Assembly (NCBI GenBank): GCA_964442675.1
Contig: CAYUAE010000003.1
Location: forward strand, 1-33,818
Origin: Methylomarinum sp964442675
GTDB taxonomy: Bacteria; Pseudomonadota; Gammaproteobacteria; Methylococcales; Methylomonadaceae
Reading direction: 5' to 3'
Length of the DNA: 33,818 nucleotides
The position numbers and the translations under genes are program-made. Under the pieces are notes generated by a model, which saw nothing but the letters and a program-made list of their open reading frames with translations, was not told the origin of the DNA and did no database searches. Positions 25,448 through 31,709 of the stretch are shown in pieces (position 1 is the stretch's first letter; the number at the start of each line of letters is the position of its first letter).

Positions 25448-25924
25448 ATGATCTGTGATATGCAACCTGAGGATATAGTCGGCGATTTCAAAGAAGTTTA
25501 TTTACAACTTTATAACTCGATTAAACGCAGAATCCTTTATACCGATATTGAAACGCCTTATCCGGATGGCAAACTGATTGTATCGACCACTGATCTGGCC
25601 GGTAATATTACTCATGTCAACAAGTCCTTTGTCGAAATGTCGGGTTATACGGAAGAGGAACTTATCGGCGCGCCACATTCCATTTTACGACACCCGGACA
25701 TGCCGCCCGCCGCATTCAAAGATTTATGGGACACCGTTCAAAAGGGTGAAAAATGGCAGGGCTTTGTCAAAAACCTGCGTAAAGATGGTGGTTTTTACTG
25801 GGTAAAAGCGACCGTGATTCCAAATATTCGCAAAGGTGCTGTGGTCGGTTATACCTCGGTACGACGCAAGCCCTCACGCAAAAAAGTTGAAGAATGCATC
25901 CAGCTTTATCCTACCCTGTTTTAA
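25448..25924 (+). CDS. stand-alone Aer-like PAS domain protein
   Basis: A 158-residue cytoplasmic protein with one PAS domain at about residues 45-150. The sequence is very close to the sensor domain of the aerotaxis receptor Aer: TDLAGNITHVNKSFVEMSGYT, ILRHPDMPPAAFKDLW, GEKWQGFVKNLRKDGGFYWVKA and GYTSVRRKP. In Aer this fold binds FAD and reads redox state. Unlike Aer there is no membrane anchor, HAMP or methyl-accepting domain, so the signal must pass to another protein, most simply a neighbour in this operon. A short N-terminal helix (about 15-35) may mediate contact. GGGGAAG lies before the start. Flavin binding is inferred. Confidence 0.9.
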   Translation: MICDMQPEDIVGDFKEVYLQLYNSIKRRILYTDIETPYPDGKLIVSTTDLAGNITHVNKSFVEMSGYTEEELIGAPHSILRHPDMPPAAFKDLWDTVQKGEKWQGFVKNLRKDGGFYWVKATVIPNIRKGAVVGYTSVRRKPSRKKVEECIQLYPTLF

Positions 25925-25939
25925 GCTACGGAGTCTGTT

Positions 25940-26686
25940 ATGTCTTATATGTTTACCGTCAGTCCTGACTTTTCTCCTGATCACCTTTCTGGCTGGTACA
26001 TTTTCAACACCTGGCTGCAAAGACAAACCGACCAGGCTATTCATCTGGAAATATTCAATGACTTTGCCAGCCTGCATAGCGCCATACAAAAAGACCAAAT
26101 TGATTTGATTTATGCCAACCCTTACGATGCGGCCATGCTGGTGCGCGAAAAAGGCTTTCTGCCCGTTGCCAAACCGGCAGGCGAATCCGACGAAGCGATT
26201 ATCGCCGTCGCCAACAGCTCTGATGTTAATGCCGTAGAAGAACTGGAACCGGGGGTTCGGGTCGCTTACACCGATGACCCGGATGTGCGGCTGATGGGCA
26301 TGATTATGCTGGAGCCGGCCGACCTGGACAGCGATAATATTACGCCCGTATTGACAGGCTCTTATCCTGTTGTGGCAAAGCATCTCTTAAAAAATGAAGC
26401 CGATGTCGGTATTTTCCTGGCTGAAGCCTTTGATGATCTTTCTAATCTGATCAAAAACCAGCTTAGGGTTCTGGTGCGCAGTCAAATCAGCGTTATTCAC
26501 CATTCGCTGATGATTGGTCCTAAATTTCAGCATCAGCGCGAAGCTATGACAGAACTGTTGATCTCGATGCATCATGATGAAAAAAGCAGATCTATTCTGC
26601 AAAGCTTAGGATTTAGTGCCTGGGAAAAAGTGGACGATGAAGAAACCGAATTTATGATTGACCTGATGGATACATTGGCAACTTGA
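25940..26686 (+). CDS. PhnD-like solute-binding protein lacking a signal peptide
   Basis: A 248-residue protein of the phosphate/phosphonate-binding PhnD type. Typical segments are FNDFASLHSAIQKDQIDLIYANPYDAAMLVREKGFLPVA, which forms the ligand-site strand and loop, GVRVAYTDDPDVRLMGMIML in place of the usual hinge region, and SYPVVAKHLLKNEADVGIFLAEAFD. The N terminus is MSYMFTVSPDFSPDHLSGWY, starting straight into the first strand with no hydrophobic signal, so it should stay in the cytoplasm. CGGAG lies 8 bases before the start, and no upstream in-frame signal sequence fits within the 15-base gap. It ends the GTPase-roadblock-PAS operon, with no ABC transporter partners. I infer a cytoplasmic ligand sensor. 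Confidence 0.82.
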   Translation: MSYMFTVSPDFSPDHLSGWYIFNTWLQRQTDQAIHLEIFNDFASLHSAIQKDQIDLIYANPYDAAMLVREKGFLPVAKPAGESDEAIIAVANSSDVNAVEELEPGVRVAYTDDPDVRLMGMIMLEPADLDSDNITPVLTGSYPVVAKHLLKNEADVGIFLAEAFDDLSNLIKNQLRVLVRSQISVIHHSLMIGPKFQHQREAMTELLISMHHDEKSRSILQSLGFSAWEKVDDEETEFMIDLMDTLAT

Positions 26687-26695
26687 GTCAAGCTG

Positions 26696-27274
26696 TCATG
26701 GTGTAGATTTTATCGAATGCCTGTAAAGCTGCTGATCCAGACAGCCATTGAACCGCGTCCAATCAAAACTGTCCCCCGGGTCTGTTTTTCTGCCGGGTGC
26801 AATATCGTTATGTCCGACAATGTGCTGGCGTTGCAACTCAGGATACTCTGCCAATAACACGGTACTCAACTGGGCTAATTTCTGATATTGAATATCTTCA
26901 TAAGGCGTTATCTCGTCGCCTTCCAACTCTATGCCGATAGAAAAATCATTACAGCGCTCACGACCCTGATAATACGAGACACCCGCATGCCAGGCCCGCT
27001 TGTCAAAGGCGACAAACTGAATAATCTCACCGTCACGCCGAATCAGACAATGTGCGGATACTTTCAAATTATAAATTTCTTCAAAATAGGGATGTTGCCC
27101 AGGCTTAAGCCGGTTACAGAAAAGCTGCTCGACCGCATTGCCACCAAACTGGCCCGGTGGCAAACTGATGCAATGAATGACCAGTAAGGAAATGTCGGCA
27201 GGATCCGGTCTATCGTCAAAGTTAGGCGATGCCACAACAGTTGCAGGCGATAAATAATGCTGGTTTATAAACAT
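26696..27274 (-). CDS. ampD: 1,6-anhydro-N-acetylmuramyl-L-alanine amidase
   Basis: The 192-residue AmpD is a cytoplasmic zinc amidase that frees the peptide from anhydro-muropeptides during cell-wall recycling. Zinc ligands are in place: His34 (LLVIHCISLP), His155 (HIVGHNDIAPGRK) and Asp165 (KTDPGDSFDW), with the catalytic Glu116 in GIELEGDE. Length equals the family norm (about 185), and there is no signal peptide, which separates it from AmiD-type periplasmic enzymes. It is convergent with the GTPase operon, only 9 bases between stop codons, and divergent from nadC with a 71-base gap. No ampE or ampR adjoins it. Confidence 0.97.
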   Translation of the reverse strand: MFINQHYLSPATVVASPNFDDRPDPADISLLVIHCISLPPGQFGGNAVEQLFCNRLKPGQHPYFEEIYNLKVSAHCLIRRDGEIIQFVAFDKRAWHAGVSYYQGRERCNDFSIGIELEGDEITPYEDIQYQKLAQLSTVLLAEYPELQRQHIVGHNDIAPGRKTDPGDSFDWTRFNGCLDQQLYRHSIKSTP

Positions 27275-27345
27275 GACGCTCTAAATCCGGTATTTGATCG
27301 ATAGCGCGTTATAATAATGCAGTTTTAATTCCATTTCAGTCTTTA

Positions 27346-28182
27346 ATGAATATACAACCGACTCCCGAAGAAATCAGCCGCTATCTGGCCGAAGATGTTG
27401 GCGATGGTGATTTAACCGCTCAGATCATCCCCCCCGAACAGTTTGCCGAAGCGCAAGTTATTTGCCGGCAGCCTGCTGTGTTATGTGGGCAGGCCTGGTT
27501 TGACGCGGTATTTCATCACTTAAACCCAAACATACAGATTGATTGGCATATCCAGGAGGCCACATCCATTCCTGCCGACACGGTACTATGCACTTTAAAA
27601 GGACCGGCCCGAGCCTTATTGACTGGGGAACGTACCGCGTTGAACCTGCTGCAAACGCTGTCAGCCACCGCAACAGAATCAAAACGCTATGCCGATGCAG
27701 TTGCCAATACCGATTGCAAAATTCTCGATACCCGTAAAACCATTCCAGGCCTGAGAATGGCTCAAAAATACGCAGTCAGTTGTGGCGGTTGCTTAAATCA
27801 TCGTATCGGTTTGTTTGATGCTATTTTGATTAAGGAAAATCATATTCTGGCGGCAGGTTCTATTGCCCAGGCCATTAAAAAAGCCCGGCAAATCGCCGAT
27901 GTTCAGGTTGAAATTGAAGTTGAAAACCTGGCTGAATTTGATCAGGCATTACAGGCAAACCCTGACAGAATCATGCTTGACAACTTTTCTCTTGATGATC
28001 TGAAAACCGCGGTACAACGAAACGCGGGGCACGTCGAACTGGAAGCATCCGGCAATATTACCTTGTCAAACATCGGTCAGATTGCTCAAACCGGCGTTGA
28101 TTTTATCTCCATCGGCGCACTGACCAAAAATATCTGCGCCATCGACCTTTCAATGCGAATCAGGATGGAAAACCATGCATAA
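27346..28182 (+). CDS. nadC: nicotinate-nucleotide pyrophosphorylase (quinolinate phosphoribosyltransferase)
   Basis: The 278-residue NadC converts quinolinate and PRPP to nicotinate mononucleotide, CO2 and pyrophosphate in de novo NAD synthesis. Conserved parts are GERTALNLLQTLSATAT, LDTRKTIPGLRMAQKYAVSCGG (substrate-binding Arg and Lys), LNHRIGLFDAILIKENHI, EIEVENLAEFDQAL, DRIMLDNFS and ELEASGNIT. The length is typical. It shares a 71-base divergent region with ampD, a pairing also common in other Gammaproteobacteria. TATAAT at 27310-27315 could be its -10 element, but no convincing -35 is visible. The flavin-reductase-like gene starts 8 bases before its stop. Confidence 0.97.
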   Translation: MNIQPTPEEISRYLAEDVGDGDLTAQIIPPEQFAEAQVICRQPAVLCGQAWFDAVFHHLNPNIQIDWHIQEATSIPADTVLCTLKGPARALLTGERTALNLLQTLSATATESKRYADAVANTDCKILDTRKTIPGLRMAQKYAVSCGGCLNHRIGLFDAILIKENHILAAGSIAQAIKKARQIADVQVEIEVENLAEFDQALQANPDRIMLDNFSLDDLKTAVQRNAGHVELEASGNITLSNIGQIAQTGVDFISIGALTKNICAIDLSMRIRMENHA

Positions 28183-28684
28183 AACAATCGATCAACTTGT
28201 AAAAAACATCAGTCATGGTGTTTATGTTATTGGTGTTAAAGATGACACTCGAGAAAATGCATTTACCGCCGCCTGGGTCATGCAAGTGTCTTTTGACCCG
28301 GTTTTATTATGCATCAGCATAAACCCTGAACATTATTCCTGGGATATTCTGCAGCAGGGGAAAATCTGTACCGTCAATGTCCTCGGTAAACAGCACTACC
28401 CTCTCGCCGAACACTTCGGCACCACAGGTCTTAAAGATAAAATGGCCGGATTTTCCTGGCAAAAAGCGCACACGGGGGCGCCGGTTTTATCCGAAAGTGT
28501 GAGCTATTTTGATTGTCGCGTCAGCCATTTTTGCGATGCCGGCGATCATAAACTGGCCATTTGTGAAGTTGTTGATGCAGGATTACTAAACCCAGGGCCG
28601 GTATTGCTTTATAGCGAAACGGATGATTTGGATGGGAGTTCTGAATTGTACGCGGATAGAAAACAGAAAAACGATGGGGTGTAA
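28175..28684 (+). CDS. flavin reductase-like (FMN-binding split barrel) protein
   Basis: A 169-residue protein of the flavin reductase family. The pattern runs MHKTIDQLVKNISHGVYVIGVKD, ENAFTAAWVMQVSFDPVLLCISINPEHYSWDIL, KICTVNVLGKQ, and LSESVSYFDCRVSHFCDAGDHKLAICEVVDAG, where the GDH segment is a family hallmark near the flavin. Such proteins bind FMN and either pass reduced flavin to an oxygenase or act as small reductases. The start overlaps the nadC stop by 8 bases, so expression is coupled to NAD synthesis. The partner enzyme is not in the window. The last codons lie inside the left arm of the palindromic repeat that follows, so the tail may have been shaped by the repeat. Confidence 0.87.
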   Translation: MHKTIDQLVKNISHGVYVIGVKDDTRENAFTAAWVMQVSFDPVLLCISINPEHYSWDILQQGKICTVNVLGKQHYPLAEHFGTTGLKDKMAGFSWQKAHTGAPVLSESVSYFDCRVSHFCDAGDHKLAICEVVDAGLLNPGPVLLYSETDDLDGSSELYADRKQKNDGV

Positions 28685-28769
28685 ACCCAGCACCTTGCTC
28701 TAAAGAACAAATTTCATACTCGCCATCAATAGTGAGGCGCGTTACAAGGTGCTGGGTAAACCCCCATCG
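28672..28769. repeat. palindromic MITE/REP-like element, copy B
   Basis: A left arm at 28672-28697 (ending cccagcaccttg) and a right arm at 28745-28769 (starting caaggtgctggg) are inverted copies matching at about 23 of 26 positions. Inside is ctcgccatcaatagtgagg (28719-28737), the counterpart of the core in copy A at 2295-2313. The right-arm-to-core distance (9 bases) matches copy A (10 bases), while the left side is 26 bases shorter. The element covers the stop codon of the flavin-reductase-like gene and fills the gap to a convergent gene, where it could act as a two-way terminator. Confidence 0.7.
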
Positions 28770-28788
28770 ACTTGAACACAAGAACGGT

Positions 28789-29172
28789 TTAGAGCATGCC
28801 TTTTAAAGCTTCGAATTTTTTCTTGGCTTGTTTTAAATGCTCTTCTGCAACTTGTAACTGCTCTTTTTTGGCTTCTTTACGTGCTTTTTTCAAGATACCA
28901 TTGGCACGTTGACGGTTTCTGTCAACAACATCATTCGCGTTGATTTCTTTGGATGCATCGCTGGCTGATTTGATTAAAGCCGCAACGACTTCACCTTCAG
29001 AACCTGAATCAATCGCATCCATTGCTGATTTAATATTTTGTAAAACCATATCAATGGCTTGCTCTGGCGTATAGCACGTACGCCCAGCTTCACAGGCAAC
29101 AGCCGATGTTGAAAAAGAACCCAAGCTTAAAGCCAAGGAGAATGCAACGATTGCACTTTTCAAAATTTTCAT
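28789..29172 (-). CDS. small secreted protein of unknown function
   Basis: A 127-residue exported protein. A signal peptide covers residues 1-26 (AIVAFSLALSLGSFSTSAVA|C). Cys27 follows at once; the -3 residue is Ala and not Leu, so ordinary cleavage is likelier than lipidation. A second cysteine (CEAGRTC) could form a disulfide. The rest is helical and rich in Lys, Ala and Glu (NRQRANGILKKARKEAKKEQLQVAEEHLKQAKKKFEALKG), probably a periplasmic helical bundle or coiled coil. I do not recognise a family. It is convergent with the flavin-reductase-like gene across the palindromic repeat, and 116 bases downstream of the SDR gene on the same strand. The start gives a complete signal peptide. Confidence 0.75.
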   Translation of the reverse strand: MKILKSAIVAFSLALSLGSFSTSAVACEAGRTCYTPEQAIDMVLQNIKSAMDAIDSGSEGEVVAALIKSASDASKEINANDVVDRNRQRANGILKKARKEAKKEQLQVAEEHLKQAKKKFEALKGML

Positions 29173-29288
29173 ATGTAAAACCTCATCATTGTTTTTTTAA
29201 TTTAGCACTTAAGACATTCAAGAACACCCAATGAGTCAAATGCCTCCGGCGATTCTATCATAATTTTTAAGGATTACCAGCACACGTA

Positions 29289-30116
29289 CTATACCGACCT
29301 GAGAATAGGATCCAACCATGCAGCAGGCAGGATACGCTTTAAAAATCCAAACAGATAGGTGGGAAAGGTTACATAGTAATGTAGCTTAGGCCGCTTGGAC
29401 TCGACCGCGTGAATCACTTTAATCGCAACAGCAGTTGCCGGCAGCGTAAATGGAACTACCGGGCCTTGTTGTTGCAGACGCTTTCCAATTTCCTGATAAA
29501 CAGACTTATGGACGCTGTTTTCAGCATCGATATTGCGCTTGAACATGCGGTAAGCATTTTGCCGAAACTTGCTTTCAATAGGCCCAGGCTCAATAAGCAC
29601 GACATGAATACCGCTACCATGCAGCTCCAGGCGTAATGTCGAAGCCAAACCTTCCAATGCAAACTTACTGGCATTATAAGCGCCGCGAAAGCGCATCGGT
29701 ACAAAGCCTAGAACCGAGCTGTTGTATATAATGCGCCCGTGTCCTTGTTGACGCATGACTGGAATCAACAGGTTGGTCAACTCATGGGTGCCAAAAAAAT
29801 TGGTTTCAAACTGTGCCTTCAAAACATCTCGTGTCAAATCCTCAACAGCACCCGGCTGACCATAAGCGCCATTATGAAATACGGCATCTATTTTATCGTC
29901 TGTCATCTTCAGCAAGGCTGCAACGGCCCGCTGAATACTGTCAGAGGATGCTAAATCCAGCTGTATGGCGTCAAAACCTTCCTTGTTCAGACGCTCAACA
30001 TCGTCTGCTTTACGCGCAGAACAAATAACCCTGTGACCGCGTTTTTTCAATTCCAACGCGGTTGCATAACCGATCCCGCTAGAGCAACCTGTGATAAAAA
30101 TGCTTTGAGATGACAT
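29289..30116 (-). CDS. short-chain dehydrogenase/reductase (SDR)
   Basis: A 275-residue classical SDR. The NAD(P)-binding motif TGCSSGIG is at residues 9-16. A basic residue after strand 2 (SARKADD, Arg35) suggests NADP preference. HNGAYG (81-86) replaces NNAG, and the catalytic Ser (133 or 134), Tyr147 and Lys151 are in place (YNASK). The C-terminal 60 residues are long and hydrophobic (FPTYLFGFLKRILPAAWLDPIL), typical of SDRs acting on lipid-like or other hydrophobic substrates and perhaps membrane-associated. The start overlaps the stop of the DUF4124-type gene by one base (TAATG). The substrate is not deducible. Confidence 0.92.
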   Translation of the reverse strand: MSSQSIFITGCSSGIGYATALELKKRGHRVICSARKADDVERLNKEGFDAIQLDLASSDSIQRAVAALLKMTDDKIDAVFHNGAYGQPGAVEDLTRDVLKAQFETNFFGTHELTNLLIPVMRQQGHGRIIYNSSVLGFVPMRFRGAYNASKFALEGLASTLRLELHGSGIHVVLIEPGPIESKFRQNAYRMFKRNIDAENSVHKSVYQEIGKRLQQQGPVVPFTLPATAVAIKVIHAVESKRPKLHYYVTFPTYLFGFLKRILPAAWLDPILRSV

Positions 30117-30694
30117 TATTTTTTCAGTAATTCGGTTTCGCTAAAATAAAAACTCTTCCCGCTGCTGCAATCGACAAGCACAATCAGTTGGTCTTTTTTA
30201 CTGCGCGGGCTGAGTTGATCTGATTCCACTCGCGTGCATTGTCCACTCGCCAGGGCTTTTTGCGCCGCCAGTCTTCTCAGTCTTTCAATGTCAGGTAAAC
30301 GTGGCTTAAATTGTTGTGCAACGGGGGGTAATTGATTCATTTGATAAGGAGGAATCGCATAAATGGAAAATTTCGTCGGATTGTTTTGGATCAAGACCCG
30401 AGTCTTTTCCTGCTCGGCTTTAGCCGCCGCCCCCCACTGTTGTTCCAGTTGTCGTTTTTTTTGCTTTTCCAATTCCAATTGCTGCCGTTTCAATTCCTGC
30501 TGTAACTTTTGATCTTCCTTGGCCTTGACAGCAACATGGGAGCCGGTTCTCGTATCAAGCGCATAAGCCCGGCTTTTTTCTCGACATGGCTTGGCTTGAT
30601 ACGAGGTATTCCCCGTATCATCAGTACATTTATATATTTCGGCATTCGCGCTTACCGCAAAGCATGCGGCTAAAACAAAACATATTTCTTTCAT
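30116..30694 (-). CDS. DUF4124-type exported protein
   Basis: A 192-residue exported protein. The signal peptide is MKEICFVLAACFAVSANA|E. The mature protein starts with the DUF4124 pattern IYKCTDDTGNTSYQAKPC, two cysteines likely to form a disulfide. A charged, heptad-like helical region (KLQQELKRQQLELEKQKKRQLEQQ) follows at about residues 65-100, and a C-terminal part with two cysteines closes it. An in-frame TTG at 30805 would add 37 hydrophilic residues before the signal peptide and is rejected; the ATG at 30694 is preceded by AAAAAGGAAT. It overlaps the SDR gene by one base, so the two may be co-transcribed, without an obvious link in function. The role of DUF4124 is unknown. Confidence 0.85.
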   Translation of the reverse strand: MKEICFVLAACFAVSANAEIYKCTDDTGNTSYQAKPCREKSRAYALDTRTGSHVAVKAKEDQKLQQELKRQQLELEKQKKRQLEQQWGAAAKAEQEKTRVLIQNNPTKFSIYAIPPYQMNQLPPVAQQFKPRLPDIERLRRLAAQKALASGQCTRVESDQLSPRSKKDQLIVLVDCSSGKSFYFSETELLKK

Positions 30695-30966
30695 AGTATT
30701 CCTTTTTTCAGTCAAATACTGAATAAAACCCCAGAACTCATTCAAAAGCGTGTTCTGATTGCGATAATCGCCGCCATTTGAGTTAAGCCTTTCCAACGAT
30801 TGCAATGCATATCAGTATAGTCAGAAACAAACTAAAATAGTAGTCGAGTGTTGCTTATACGCTTCAATAAGAAACAGCTGTTAGCATCAATGCTATCACT
30901 GTCATTACCCAAGCCTGCGCAATCTCGTATTTCGGGTTAAAATAAGCGTTTTTTCAGCGAATTTTC

Positions 30967-31605
30967 ATGCAATCATACAAAAAAGAATTCATTCAATACG
31001 CTTTAGACTGTGACGTTCTAAGATTTGGTCAATTTCAACTGAAATCAGGACGCATGAGTCCTTATTTTTTTAATACCGGGCTATTCAATACCGGCGCAAA
31101 ATTAGAACGGCTTGGCTATTTTTACACGCAGGCCTTGATCGAATCCAACATGGATGTAGATATATTATATGGGCCGGCTTATAAAGGTATTCCCCTGGTC
31201 AGTACGGTCTCTATCGCTTATGCCAGACAAAAGCACGATATTCCATTTGTGTTCAATCGCAAGGAAGCTAAAGACCATGGCGAAGGCGGAAACCTTGTCG
31301 GCTCACCGCTAGTTGGCAATACTTTAATTATTGATGATGTCATTACCGCCGGAACCTCGGTACGTGAATCGGTCGAAATTATTCGACAGGCCGGCGCCAA
31401 ACCTGTTGGCGTTTTGATTGCGCTGGATCGCCAGGAAAAAGGCACAAACGAAAAATCGGCTATCCAGGAAGTCGAGGAACAATTTTCCATGCCGGTTATC
31501 AGCATTATTTCACTCTCTGATATTGTAAAATTTCTTGAACTATCTCCCAATTTTCAGGCACATTTACCGGCAATAAGGCAATATCAGGAAAAATTTGGCG
31601 TGTAA
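30967..31605 (+). CDS. pyrE: orotate phosphoribosyltransferase
   Basis: The 212-residue PyrE joins orotate and PRPP to give orotidine monophosphate in pyrimidine synthesis. Marks of the family are FQLKSGRMSPYFFNTGLFNTG near the N terminus, YGPAYKGIPLVSTVSIAYA, the flexible catalytic loop FNRKEAKDHGEGG, and the PRPP motif TLIIDDVITAGTSVRES. Length equals the gammaproteobacterial norm (213). It stands alone, with 272 bases to the divergent DUF4124-type gene and 104 bases to the dynamin-like gene. No pyrE-type attenuator with a clear leader peptide and T-run is visible upstream; TTAAAATAAG near 30938-30947 may hold a -10 element. Confidence 0.97.
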   Translation: MQSYKKEFIQYALDCDVLRFGQFQLKSGRMSPYFFNTGLFNTGAKLERLGYFYTQALIESNMDVDILYGPAYKGIPLVSTVSIAYARQKHDIPFVFNRKEAKDHGEGGNLVGSPLVGNTLIIDDVITAGTSVRESVEIIRQAGAKPVGVLIALDRQEKGTNEKSAIQEVEEQFSMPVISIISLSDIVKFLELSPNFQAHLPAIRQYQEKFGV

Positions 31606-31709
31606 AACCTCTCATTGCAAAAAAATTTATGATTTAGGCTACACTTACTGACAACCGGGTAAAACCCGCTCCATTACATTAAATACGGTCCATTTGGAAA
31701 AGGCTTGCT

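Noticed and set aside
26676..26698. Imperfect dyad across the stops of the PhnD-like and ampD genes
   Set aside because: Nine of eleven pairs with a one-base centre and no T-run; too weak to call a terminator.
28521..28781. 86-residue minus-strand frame behind the flavin-reductase-like gene
   Set aside because: It is antisense to a real gene and built largely from the palindromic repeat.
30695..30805. TTG-initiated 37-residue extension of the DUF4124-type protein
   Set aside because: It would bury the signal peptide; a Shine-Dalgarno-like AAGGAA precedes the ATG at 30694.
31656..31668. CGGGT-AAA-ACCCG hairpin between pyrE and the dynamin-like gene
   Set aside because: The stem is only 5 base pairs and no T-run follows, so it does not qualify as a terminator.
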